A stretch of 17,078 nucleotides of DNA from Bacillus sp. JCM 19058 (GCA_001310555.1 BAXO01000108.1:1-17078), one strand, 5' to 3'. Shown: positions 6,474-14,939, counted from the stretch's first letter. The notes: a model not told the origin generated them from the sequence alone. Translations and numbers: made by a program.

Positions 6474-8966
6474 CTAAATCTCTATCACTTTTAATGTTCT
6501 TCTTACAACGCTTAATGCTACAACGAAGCTGGTACAGACTAGAGCTAATGTAGTCACCGTAGAAATTACGACCATACCGAGTGATACGGTAAAAACAAAT
6601 TGAAACAACAACAGGTTAATCATCATTCCAATCATAAGAGACGGAATAACCCAGGCAAGAAACTCCTTCATGAACACAGTCCGGACTTCTTGTAGTCTCC
6701 ACCCAATATCTCTTAACGTGACAATCTCTTCTTTTCGAATAAGCAGAAAAGAGGAGATGCTTTCTACGATTGTCGTGAAAACCAAATATACAGTAGCACC
6801 TAAAACGATAATCACTAGAAAGAAAATAAGATCATTGATATGCACACCTAAATTTGTTTCTCCTGTCGCTTGATTAGTTAGGTACAACGTTGCCGGAATA
6901 AAGTTAACTAACAATGCCGCAAAGATCAATTGTAGAAATGAAATGAAAACGAGCCTTTTGTAAAAGGAGAGATTTCTCAGCCACATCTTCTTAAATTTGA
7001 TTCCTTTTAATGTAGTAAACGATATTCGTTTCCTCAATATAAGACTCAACGAGATGATCAAAGCCGTTATTAAAACAACGACAAAGAATAGAAGCAATGC
7101 TAGTTGATTCACGACCTCCATCATATAAAGGACACTTAAAATTACCCCACTAGTCACACTAGAGAAGAAGAGAATAAGATAGTTTTCAAATAAACGAAAC
7201 CGTTGAATATGAGTGCCCGTCCACCCTAAATCAGAAAGAACAGCTGACTCCTCTGCTTTAGCATATGTTCTGAATAACGTATGATTCAACACATATAAAA
7301 AGCTAATGATGATAAACAATCCTGAGATCAGCTGATTGGTTGTATTCCAGCCTTTCGATATAGTTGCAGCTGCACCCAAGCTAGTCCATGATTGTTCAAC
7401 TTCACCAATACCCTCTACATCCATTATTACAGGTGATGGGGAGGCGCCTGCCACAACCGTAATATCGTACTCTCCAACCGTTGATATGGCTTCTATCATG
7501 TTAAGTATTTTTACTTCTGCTTCTTCGTTATAGGCTGTAATTCCAGCTACTTTAAGGCGAATCGCATCGATCGGATGATCTCCTTTTATATAAGCCGCAT
7601 CCTCCAACGACATGATCCCATGTGCAGGAGAACTGACAAAGCTTCCCGGTGTAATGGTTTCATGCAAGGTAATACCGTCCTCCACCGTGACAGAAGGAGC
7701 TTGCTGATATATGCCTAAAGGACTGGAGGATAATGAATTCTGATAGGCTTCCGTTGTAAAAGTCCCAACAGGATAGAGAAGAAATGGGATCTCAGTTTCA
7801 TTTGCCGAAGTAAAATATTCATAGGTGGTGGCCCCATGCTCTTCCACCTCTCGATAAGTCGGAACGCCTGAATCTGTACCAACTGTTGAAACTACTAAAA
7901 TGCCATCGTCACCAACCTCATAATCTATGGGTCGCGTATAATAAAATTTTGAGGTTTCAGTAATCCCAAAAGAAAAATTAAGCTCTTCACTAAACGTCCC
8001 ATCATATTCGTATGAAAGAGCGTCATAGGCAAACGGTTTCATAAAATCAAATAAGGGGATTTCATAAGTCTGTGCTGAGATACGTTCAACTCCGGCAAGG
8101 AGCTCAGGCATCGTTCGATATTGCTCTGAACGAAAAAAAAGGTTCATCTTCTAAAACTCCAAGTTGTTCTTTTAACGCCAAAGTTTTTTTCAAGATCCCA
8201 CTCTAATTCAAATACCTGAGCTTTCCCGGTTAGGGGTATAAACGTGTCGATTAAAGAAATGATCGGTATATCTCTATTTACATCTAAATAATCATAACTA
8301 CTTTTAAGATGTTCTGGAATTGGGTTTTGAAGGGCAGATAGTCCATGCCTGTCAATTTTTCTTCTTCTTCTTGATCGACTCCTACGGTAAGGTGATACGT
8401 AGTAGGAATGAGAAATACTGGTTTAGACCCGCCCACATAAGTCGAAAGTCCACTCCCCGCAAAAAAATCAAATTTATCGTAAGGGTCGTCTTGCTCCAGC
8501 ATGTAAAAGAATCCGCCTTCATCAGTTAATATATATTCATTCACTCCATCAAAGGTTGAAAATTCAAATTCAAAATAACTACTAGTAGAGGGATAGCTAA
8601 CGATATGGTTTTATCTTCGCCAGTGAAATATCCAAGAGATATGACAGGTGCAGCAATTTCGACGTCGTCTAATTTCTTCATTTCTTCCCATTCTTCTAGA
8701 GAAATGCCACCATCGCCGAAATTTAAATAATTCTCTTCGATCTTTCCTAAGGATTCTTCGATCGCTGTTTGGGACCCTGCTGGGCGAATAAGCAGGTCAT
8801 AACTTCCTCTAGCATATTGTTTAATATTATCATCTACATGTGATTGAATATCAAACAGTGCGGAGATCGTTAGTGGTGCGGTAACAAAAATGGCCAATAA
8901 AGATAAGTAAATCAAAAATGATGCTTTTCTATTATTTTTAATCGACTTCCAGCTGTAATAGATCAT
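6474..8966 (-). CDS. Large FtsX/MacB-type ABC permease (four frameshifts)
   Basis: The gene starts at ATG 8966, which overlaps the ATPase stop as ATGA, and ends at 6474, about 830 codons. An N-terminal helix (ASFLIYLSLLAIFVTAPLTI) is followed by a large extracellular domain (YFTGEDKTIS, TYVGGSKPVFLIPTTYHLTV, MDYLPF, then about 200 more residues). The FtsX domain has helices such as LFIIISFLYVLNHTLF and LILFFSSVTSGVILSVLYMM, and a second set ends LALVCTSFVVALSVV. The frames at 8966-8541, 8544-8284 and 8147-6474 join after correcting losses near 8588 and in 8325-8328, and extra bases in the runs 8184-8190 and 8133-8140. Such permeases work with a MacB/LolD-type ATPase to export peptides, lipids or drugs by a membrane-external mechanism. 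The cargo is unknown. Confidence 0.78.
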
Positions 8967-9634
8967 GGAGTCAGTACCCCCTTTTGCACGACACCCTCAT
9001 CGAATGTAATAATCGTTTCACCCCTTTTCGCCACCACATCATCATGCGTGGCCAGAAGAATGGTTTTCCCTGTTTTATGTATTTCACTCAAAAGTGTTAA
9101 GATCACATCGCGATTTTTCGCATCTAAATTTCCTGTTGGTTCATCACATAACAGGATGGATGGATTAGACAAAAGTGCTCTGGCAATAGCCACTCTTTGT
9201 TGTTCGCCACCTGATAACTGGTGAGGAAGCTGGGAAACACGATGGCTTAAACCAACCTCTTCGATTAGCTCCAACGCTCTTTGTTCAAGTTGTTTCTTTT
9301 GTTTCGTATAAGGAACCAGGGGTAGCATCACATTTTCTATTACTGAAAATTGCGGGAGAAGTCGGAATTGTTGGTACACGGTAGAGACGTGACTTCGTAT
9401 AAAATCATGTCTTTTATTTATGGGTAGTTCATTTATACTCGTTTGATTAATGTGCACATTGCCCTTCGTACAATCAACTAAAGCAGATATAATTTTTAAA
9501 AATGATGTTTTACCTGAACCAGACGGACCTACGAGAGACACCCATTCCCCTTTGGATATTTGAATGTTCACATCTTGTAGAATGGGTTGATCTGTAGATG
9601 GATACTTTAAATAAACATCTTTTAATTGAATCAT
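8963..9634 (-). CDS. ABC transporter ATP-binding protein, MacB/LolD type
   Basis: An intact 223-residue ATPase. It has Walker A GPSGSGKT (about residues 37-44), a Q-loop at STVYQQFRLLPQ, the signature LSGGEQQR, Walker B ILLCDEPTGNLD and the switch His in LLATHDD. The EPTGNLD string and length place it in the MacB/LolD/FtsE group that pairs with FtsX-type permeases, and such a permease follows with a 4-base overlap. It energises export or extraction of an unknown substrate. The start at 9634 has GGAG nine bases upstream. No two-component system is adjacent, unlike classic bacitracin-type (BceAB) modules. Confidence 0.9.
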   Translation of the reverse strand: MIQLKDVYLKYPSTDQPILQDVNIQISKGEWVSLVGPSGSGKTSFLKIISALVDCTKGNVHINQTSINELPINKRHDFIRSHVSTVYQQFRLLPQFSVIENVMLPLVPYTKQKKQLEQRALELIEEVGLSHRVSQLPHQLSGGEQQRVAIARALLSNPSILLCDEPTGNLDAKNRDVILTLLSEIHKTGKTILLATHDDVVAKRGETIITFDEGVVQKGVLTP

Positions 9635-9668
9635 GAGTCTTTCTCCTATTCAACTTTAAAAATGAGAT

Positions 9669-9697
9669 CTAGAAGCAACTATAATAGTTGCTTCTAG
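9669..9697. promoter_or_regulatory. Perfect 13-bp palindrome upstream of the ABC operon
   Basis: CTAGAAGCAACTA (9669-9681), a TAA loop and TAGTTGCTTCTAG (9685-9697), 35 bases before the ATPase start. It has no adjacent T run on either strand, so an operator or a 5'-UTR hairpin is more likely than a terminator. Similar CAACTA/TAGTTG half-sites occur at 9785-9801 and 6178-6189. Confidence 0.5.
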
Positions 9698-10099
9698 AGG
9701 TTACAATATTATCTTTTTCATCATCGACGGTTAGACACTGATCTTCTAGTACTAGCATGAGAATATCCTGTAGCAATGAGCAATGGGACAACTAGTTGCC
9801 CGAGTTTAGTTAGAGTATATTATAAAACAAAACAACCATAAATAGTATGCTTTTTCGGAATTAAAAAAAATATACTAGCGAGGCGGGTTAAAAGCCATAC
9901 GTCAGCACGATTTAAGGCATTCTTACTTAGCTCTATTGATTCATCAAAGCGAAAGAGCGTTTAGGAAAATTTAAAACCTAAAATAATCATACGTTCTTTA
10001 TGTTAAGTACACTCTTTAAAATAGAAACTTCCCGCAGAATTTAGACAATTACAGACAGAAAAAAATACTTATCTATTAACCTCCTCCTTAAATTCTCAA
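9698..10099. other. Intergenic stretch with a second palindrome
   Basis: No gene is seen. GGGACAACTAGTTGCCC at 9785-9801 is a near-perfect palindrome sharing the CAACTAGTTG core type with the 9669 site. The remainder is AT-rich sequence without recognisable frames; part may be lost IS3 sequence, since the IS3 remnant stops abruptly at its right boundary here. Confidence 0.35.
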
Positions 10100-10258
10100 C
10101 TATTCCTTTACCCCGTGTTTGCGTGCAAGGTTTTTAAATCCGATGGAGCCATCCAAATACTCCCGTACAACCATGAGTATAAATATTCATCATATTTAGC
10201 CATAAGAAAACACCCCAAAAGCTAGTTTTGTGACTCTAACTTTTGGGGTGCAGTACAC
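10100..10258 (-). mobile_element. IS3-family (IS150-like) end with OrfA start, remnant
   Basis: On the minus strand the terminal repeat TGCACCCCAAAAGTTAGA is followed by a second CTTTTGGGGTG arm, making the hairpin usual at IS3-type ends. It is followed by ATG 10203 (MAKYDE). After a frameshift it reads VVREYLDGSIGFKNLARKHG and VKE, the helix-turn-helix start of an IS3-family OrfA. The stop at 10100-10102 and the loss of all later sequence show that only about 160 bases remain. Confidence 0.65.
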
Positions 10259-10290
10259 TCTCAGACTCGAGGCCATTCTTTTTTAGTACG

Positions 10291-11507
10291 TTATACAGAC
10301 ATCTCTTCCTTATAAAACCTTTCTTTCTCTTTGTTCATAACAACTCCATATATATAGAGACCAAACAAGAGAAAGATGAACGAACTTACGACATAGATGG
10401 GACGAATCGTGAGCCATTTTGCAAATAGGCCAATGAGAGCAGTCATTAAAACTGTACTGCCTGCTTCTATCATGCCAACAACACTTGTAAATCTACCCAT
10501 AATTGATACAGGAATATGGTTTTGAAAAAAACGTTAAAAAACCCACATGTGCGAACGTCATCGCAAACGTCATCGTAAAAAAAACCGATGGAAGCTCCGA
10601 TAAAAGAATTCGAGAAACCAAAAAGCAAGTAACCAATAGGAGTAATGATAGACCCTAGGCCGATCAACACATTCAATTTCATCACTTTGGCAAACCATAC
10701 ATTAACTAACGATCCCGCTACCATTCCTAAGCCAGCAATTCCAACCAAAAATCCATACGTGCTTTCTGAAAAATGTAACACCGTCGTCGCAAAAGCTGCT
10801 TCAAGTGAATCAATTCCAACTAAAAATACGCCAAATCCACCAGATAACAGATACACCCACGTGACATGTGTATGTTTTCGTCCAAAAGAAAGAATGGTTT
10901 TCCAATCATCTTTGACGACTACAAAAGTTATTCTCGTATAGACAACCTCATCAGCGTTTAGATCGAGGTTCGGAAGCAGCATAATGATAAATGCTGAGAG
11001 AATCAAAGCAATCGCGTTAATAAAGATCGCCATCGACGGTGTACTAATGACAAAGAGAAGACCAGCAATGGATGGGCCGATTATAAAACCGCTGGACTGA
11101 ATAAAATTGCGCAATGCATTAAATCGTTGCCGATTTTCTTTCGGTACCAATTTCGTCATGTACACAAGAGATGTCGATTCAAAAATTGAACTTCCCATAT
11201 TAATCATAAAAACAAGCAAATAAATCAAGAACAATGAATCTAAAAACGGCAAACAAAAGATGATGCACCCTCGAAACACATCTAGTACAATCATTAACTT
11301 TCGCTTGTTTAACCGATCAATCAGTGAACCTGCCCACACATCCGTAACGAGTGTAGCAATTGGAATAAGCATATATAATATCGCCACGGCGAATGGCGAC
11401 CCCGTCATATTTAACACCATTAAATTTAACGCAAGTAAATAAATCCAAGCACCAATATTTGATAGACCAATCCCAACAAGCAAGAGCAAAGGGGCTTTCC
11501 ATTTCAA
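10291..11507 (-). CDS. MFS exporter (two frameshifts) under T-box control
   Basis: A major facilitator protein of about 405 residues with around 12 helices. The start reads MKWKAPLLLLVGIGLSNIGA. Motif A is in the first loop as GSLIDRLNKRKLMIVLDVFR. The family resembles EntS/MefA-type drug or metabolite exporters. It starts at TTG 11507 with AGGAG upstream; the longer GTG/ATG frame begins inside the terminator and is unlikely. The frame breaks at the A8 run 10577-10584 and the A7 run 10525-10531 (plus-strand letters). Removing one base at each joins FIGASIGFF to TMTFAMTFAHVGF and then SIMGRFTSVVGMIEAGSTVL, ending at 10291. A T-box leader upstream suggests expression when one tRNA is uncharged, consistent with amino-acid-linked transport, but the substrate is unknown. 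Confidence 0.78.
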
Positions 11508-11543
11508 AATAGCACCACTCCTAACAATTTTTTTAGAACAAAG

Positions 11544-11580
11544 AAAAAAAAGTCTCACCCCCAAGGTTCTTAGCCTTGGG
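11544..11580 (-). terminator. T-box regulatory terminator
   Basis: On the minus strand CCCCAAGGCT ... CCTTGGGGG is followed by a run of seven T. It sits between the T-box sequence and the MFS start, as expected for the terminator that is disrupted when uncharged tRNA binds. Confidence 0.8.
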
Positions 11581-11865
11581 GACGAAACTTCGGATTGTTA
11601 GAAGTTCGCGGTGCCACCCCAGTTTGTTATTGTATCACTACAACAACCTTTTCAAGTACGTCATTTAAACATGATTATACTCTATCTCTATAACGGAAGA
11701 ACCCGGCACACCATCACTTTCAATAGAAAGATCCTTTGTACAGCTCAGAGACTTGTTTCCTTGTGCTATTACATCCTCCATTCCCACCATCTGGAGTTCT
11801 CTGTTATGCTTGTGCGCAAGTACTCTTCTCATCATTGCCTTTTCGTTTTTATATTTTATCAAATT
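11551..11865 (-). promoter_or_regulatory. T-box riboswitch leader of the MFS gene
   Basis: The T-box core is AACTGGGGTGGCACCGCG (minus strand, near 11606-11623), with the terminator just after it. Stem I is recognisable: GAGAAGAGTACTTGC (loop E region), AGAGA bulge, GGTG with GGAATGG apical loop, and return strand GGAAACAAGTCTCTGAGC. A stem III-like GCCGGGTTCTTCCGTTAT follows. T-boxes read the anticodon and charging state of one tRNA. Aligned on the glyQS leader from memory, the specifier is most likely ACA (Thr, 11756-11754); CAA (Gln) or AAC (Asn) are possible with a one-base shift. Stretches of this leader are open on both strands but are not genes. A -10 (TAAAAT, extended TG) lies just upstream. 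Confidence 0.82.
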
Positions 11866-11916
11866 TTCTAAATAAAGAAAAGGTGAAATTAATTATCAGT
11901 ATGATAGATAAACGAC

Positions 11917-11949
11917 AATAAGTACCAAAGCTCTAAAAGCCTTGGTACT
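11917..11949 (-). terminator. Terminator of tRNA-half unit 2
   Basis: On the minus strand AGTACCAAGGCT, loop TTTAG, AGCTTTGGTACT, then TTATT. It resembles the hairpins at 6336 and 13124 and follows the tRNA half by a few bases. It insulates the T-box promoter from transcription coming from the right. Confidence 0.7.
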
Positions 11950-11954
11950 ACTGA

Positions 11955-12009
11955 CACGGTTGAGAGGGCTTGAGCCTCCACGCAATTTAACTCCCACTAG
12001 GCCCTCAAT
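11955..12009 (-). repeat. tRNA-Leu(GAG) 3'-half remnant, copy 2
   Basis: The minus strand begins ATTGAGGGCCTAGTGGGAG (anticodon GAG, 3' half of the anticodon stem, start of the variable arm). It continues through GGAGGCTCAAGCCCTCTC (T arm) into CAACCGTGT. No CCA is encoded and the acceptor end has changed. Sequence before the anticodon loop (GAAAA) is not tRNA. The boundaries match those of copies 1 and 3. Confidence 0.7.
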
Positions 12010-12159
12010 TTTTCAAATCGTTAGAAATCACTATATATACATCATAGAAACCCCTTTATTTTTACACCCTTTGATTATTTTTTACATAATTTAAAGAGAC
12101 AAGCCTGACGTGAAGAGAAGATCCACTTTCACTAATTTGCGACCTTGAATGTCATTTAT

Positions 12160-12659
12160 TTAGTCAATAAAAATGGAAATGCGTTCTCCCTTTGACAATC
12201 TTGAACTAGGTTTAACGACTTGCTCATTTAATTTAATGGCTCCTTTTTTTTATCTTCTCTACAATCTGCGTTCGACTCCAATCCTCAATTTGATGGGCAA
12301 GGACTTTATCCATTCGATGTAGTCCTATCACATCATCTAGTACAATGTGTATCACCTTTATCCCTTGTTCTGCTAAGCTATTTATCGGAATGTCTGATAT
12401 AGATGAAAATTCTTCTTTTTGCTCCTCCATTTCGGCAATATGCTCTGTGTACGTTTTATATATAGCTAACTTTTTATTCCACGTATGATTTTTTTTCGCA
12501 TTTATAAATCGCATATTGGTATATGCTTTTTCCGTTTGCGTTATGCCTTCGCACATTCGTATCTGTAAAAACAGATCCTTTCCCACACATTTTGCAGTGC
12601 TTCTTTACAGCTCGTTCTGGTTTTTGAGAAAGTCTCCAGTGGAGTGATCTATTTAACAT
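12160..12659 (-). CDS. Zinc-ribbon (DUF1062-like) protein with S4-like C terminus (two frameshifts)
   Basis: Joining three frames gives about 165 residues. MLNRSLHWRLSQKPERAVKK is followed by a ribbon with CKMCG, RRHNANGKSIYQYAIYKC and NHTWNKKLAIYKTYTEH, which recalls DUF1062 proteins (zinc-ribbon part, NANG, TWN). The C terminus (LHRMDKVLAHQIEDWSRTQI, then GAIKLNEQVVKPSSRLSKGE and RISIFID) has the shape of an S4 RNA-binding domain. Frames break at the T8 runs 12489-12496 and 12244-12251 (plus-strand letters); one base fewer in each restores the protein. ATG 12659 has GGTGAAGG upstream. The function is unknown; nucleic-acid binding is plausible. The tRNA-half unit 2 follows it. Confidence 0.65.
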
Positions 12660-12745
12660 TATTCCTTCACCTCTTAATAAGATAAAGGAACGCAAGCATC
12701 TATTCGGATATCTTGCAGCACAATCTAATATTAAAATTGAATAAA

Positions 12746-12775
12746 CAAAAAGGAGATCCAATACAAGGACCTCCT
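12746..12775 (-). terminator. Terminator-like hairpin in the leader of the S4 protein gene
   Basis: On the minus strand AGGAGGTCC, loop TTGTATT, GGATCTCCT, then TTTTTG. It lies about 90 bases before the ATG at 12659 with no gene ending nearby, so it could be an attenuator of that gene or the terminator of a lost one. Confidence 0.5.
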
Positions 12776-12832
12776 CTAAAATCGAGTCTACAGGGTTGCT
12801 TGGTTCCTTTGTAATGAAAAAAATGGGCATAC

Positions 12833-12869
12833 TACCCCCTTAGAAAAAAAACATTGTTTTTTGGGGGTA
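12833..12869. repeat. Inverted repeat upstream of the S4 protein gene
   Basis: TACCCCC (12833-12839) and AAAAAAC (12846-12852) pair with GTTTTTT (12856-12862) and GGGGGTA (12863-12869), with six unpaired bases on one side. The rest of 12870-13123 shows no gene. Confidence 0.45.
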
Positions 12870-13123
12870 ATGCTATCCAATTTATTGATCATTACAAAGT
12901 AAATGTTGGCATACGAGTTCTCCTGTATCCTTTCTATCCAAATAGATTTAAGTTAATTATATCACATAACTAATTGCTTGAAAACGTTTCATTCGTTTCA
13001 TGAACATTCTAGTTTTTTGACTGTGGGCATCATCGTTATTATGAATTGCTAACCAATCTATTTCAAGTCTCATGCTGTTTCAAAATCCTCAACACTACCC
13101 TATAGTTGTTTAGAACATTGCAA

Positions 13124-13157
13124 TAAAAAGCACCAAAGCTCCGAAAGCCTTAGTACT
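13124..13157 (-). terminator. Terminator of tRNA-half unit 3
   Basis: On the minus strand AGTACTAAGGCT, loop TTCGG, AGCTTTGGTGCT and a T run. It is a typical tRNA-gene terminator and also serves the CMD/ECF41 genes upstream. Confidence 0.78.
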
Positions 13158-13174
13158 TCTGCGTTTCTACTTAA

Positions 13175-13228
13175 TGCGGTTGAGAGGACTCGAACCTCCA
13201 CGGGATTTAAACCTGGCTGGTCCTCTCT
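13175..13228 (-). repeat. tRNA-Leu(GAG) 3'-half remnant, copy 3
   Basis: This copy keeps a near-perfect T arm (GGAGGTTCGAGTCCTC) and the acceptor end TCAACCGCA. The variable-arm region reads CAGGTTTAAATCCCG and the anticodon region GAGGACCAG. Upstream of the anticodon the sequence (TGCGGAGA) is not the tRNA 5' half, although TGCGG can pair with CCGCA. As in copies 1 and 2, similarity ends at the anticodon loop. Confidence 0.65.
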
Positions 13229-13346
13229 CCGCAAACAGGAAATTAAGGTTGTTCAGTAATCCCAAATTATACTTAAATAGGGTGTCTTTCCTCTAGCATG
13301 TTCGATTATCATCATTTTCTTTTTATCATACAAAAATTAGATTTAT

Positions 13347-13801
13347 CTATGATGCAAAGAAAGATTTTTCAATTATTTTTTTACCAAAAGGGATTGCTAT
13401 TCTATTCCAAACGTTTACTATATTTATCATCATAACTATTCCTATATATTCTTTATCAGAGAAATGCTTCGATATTCTGTTATAGAAGTCGTCTGTCATT
13501 TCATTTTGAGCGATTAATGTTATTTTCTCAGCTAATTCTAGCATAGCTGTTCTTTTTCTGAAAAAACATCCGCCTGTCTCCAGTTATTTAGTGCAGAGAC
13601 CCTCTCAGCTTCACCAAGTTTTATTGCCTTATTTGAATGTAAATTAATACAGTAGGAGCAGCCATTAATTTGGGAAACTTTAAGTTTGATCAACTCTGAG
13701 AATCCTTTTTCTAATGTTATTTTTCTCGTTAAAGATTCCAGTTTTATTACAGCGCTCAACATTTTTGGTGCCAATACCATATAGTTTATGCTTTTATTCA
13801 T
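13347..13801 (-). CDS. AhpD-like carboxymuconolactone decarboxylase (CMD) protein, ECF41 target (frameshifted)
   Basis: About 150 residues in two frames. MNKSINYMVLAPKMLSAVIK is followed by the CMD core QINGCSYCINLHSNKAIKLG, with the CxxC and downstream His typical of AhpD-type peroxidase/CMD proteins. The second part is MLELAEKITLIAQNEMTDDF ... WNRIAIPFGKKI. One base is missing near 13549-13555. The ribosome binding site is GAGGAG. The upstream neighbour is an ECF41 sigma factor, and ECF41 regulons are known to be built on adjacent COE genes (CMD, oxidoreductase or epimerase). The intergenic region has a matching promoter. A role in thiol-based reduction or detoxification is inferred, not shown. 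Confidence 0.82.
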
Positions 13802-13841
13802 AATACACAGCTCCTCATAAATTTTTAGCCTTCACTAATAA

Positions 13842-13868
13842 AACAAAATAGAAAAGCGATCTGTGACA
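13842..13868 (-). promoter_or_regulatory. ECF41-type promoter of the CMD gene
   Basis: TGTCACA on the minus strand (13868-13862), 16 bases, then TGTT (13845-13842). The reported ECF41 consensus is TGTCACA-N16-CGTC: the -35 is exact, the spacing exact, and the -10 matches two of four. It lies about 40 bases before the CMD start. Confidence 0.6.
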
Positions 13869-13902
13869 TTAAGGCACAAAAATATGAGTTAACTTATTTG
13901 GG

Positions 13903-14734
13903 TTAGAGATAATATAGATGCTCTGGATATTTTTTTTGGATAGGTTCTAATTCAAAACAGACAACTCTAATAGGTTGTCCATCATTTACTTGCAAAATTC
14001 CAAGTTGACCATTTACTACTACAGGGAAATTTCCCTATAATATCTGTTTTATTAATAACCCCTTTTAGGAAAGCCAGTACATGATGTTTATTCATAATTG
14101 GATGAAGAGCGGAAGGAACTTTTCCTCCGCCATCTGTAATAAGAACAACGTCTTCGGCGAGAAGGTCAATGAAGTCCTCAACATTACCTGTCTTTGAAGC
14201 TTTTATAAACGACTTCGTCAATGAAACCACTTGTTCTGTATTTTGAAAATGAATAGGTAGATCATTTTTCAATTTTTGTTTAGCACGACTGTATATTTTC
14301 CGACAATTAGCTTCCGTTTTTTCAAGTACCTCAACAATATCCTTATAATTATAACTAAATGCTTCTCTTAATACGAAAACGGCTCTTTCTGTTGGTGTTA
14401 AACGTTCCATTAAAACAAGAAAAGCATACGAGATTGCCTCATCAGTTATGATCTTATCTAAAGGCTGTTGTGCTGGAGTCACATAAGGTTCAGGTAACCA
14501 CGGACCAGTGTAGATTTCTCTTTTATAACGTGCTGAATTTAAAAAGTTGAGACAACGGTTTATTGTTATTTTTGCAAGGTATGCTTTGACGTTTTCTACG
14601 TCTTTGATTTCAATCTTAACCGACAAAAATAAATCTTGAACGATATCTTCAGCGTCAGTAACTGTTCCAAGCATACGATAAGCGATAGAAAAAAGATATG
14701 TGTGATAATTCTTGTATAAAGTCTCTAAGTCCAC
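13903..14734 (-). CDS. ECF41-group sigma factor with C-terminal SnoaL-like domain (frameshifted)
   Basis: Sigma region 2 is LYKNYHTYLFSIAYRMLGTV with DAEDIVQDLF. Region 4 is RLTPTERAVFVLREAFSYNY with the recognition helix EVLEKTEANCRKIYSRAKQK. The C-terminal SnoaL-like domain carries the group signature DGGGK (LITDGGGKVPSA). The frame stops at 13982, but one extra base near 14030 hides the normal end, which reads VVVNGQLGILQVNDGQPIRV and stops at 13903. The NGQLG there corresponds to the NGQPG-type motif of ECF41. In this group the C-terminal domain regulates sigma activity directly, and no anti-sigma factor is needed. The start is GTG 14734 with AAAGGTG upstream. Length is about 277 residues. 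Confidence 0.87.
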
Positions 14735-14736
14735 GA

Positions 14737-14871
14737 CTAAACACCTTTTCTTAAATTACTCTTTATGTCCCATTCATTAAACTTTGCAGGATTATCTCTC
14801 AAACACACTCCACCAGCGTAATCTTTTAAGACATCTTTATTTAACTTTTTAATATGATAGAATAATTTCAT
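14737..14871 (-). CDS. Possible 44-residue protein translationally coupled to the sigma factor
   Basis: ATG 14871 opens MKLFYHIKKLNKDVLKDYAG, GVCLRDNPAKFNEWDIKSNL and RKGV. Its stop (14739-14737) is two bases before the sigma GTG, so ribosomes finishing it could start the sigma gene. It lies just downstream of the promoter at 14900-14928. The ribosome binding site is weak (AGGCG) and I recognise no family. A longer in-frame start at 14955 would overlap the GNAT gene and is less likely. Confidence 0.35.
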   Translation of the reverse strand: MKLFYHIKKLNKDVLKDYAGGVCLRDNPAKFNEWDIKSNLRKGV

Positions 14872-14899
14872 GGATGACGCCTGTCTTATGTTAAAGTAC

Positions 14900-14928
14900 A
14901 CTATACCATTAGAGTCCACATTTCTTAA
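14900..14928 (-). promoter_or_regulatory. Housekeeping promoter for the sigma factor transcript
   Basis: The -35 TTAAGA (14928-14923), a 17-base spacer and an extended -10 TGGTATAGT (TATAGT at 14905-14900) on the minus strand. It would start transcription about 155 bases before the sigma GTG. Confidence 0.45.
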
Positions 14929-14939
14929 TATTACCATTA

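Noticed and set aside
11611..11921. Open frames on both strands near the MFS gene
   Set aside because: The region is the T-box leader; the frames are by-products of RNA structure.
12660..12830. N-terminal extension of the zinc-ribbon frame (MPIFFITKEPSNPVDSILEE)
   Set aside because: It passes through the terminator-like hairpin, and the ATG at 12659 has a good ribosome binding site. Treated as leader.
6382..13228. Calling the tRNA-like units functional tRNA genes
   Set aside because: No 5' half, D arm or matching acceptor strand is present in any of the three.
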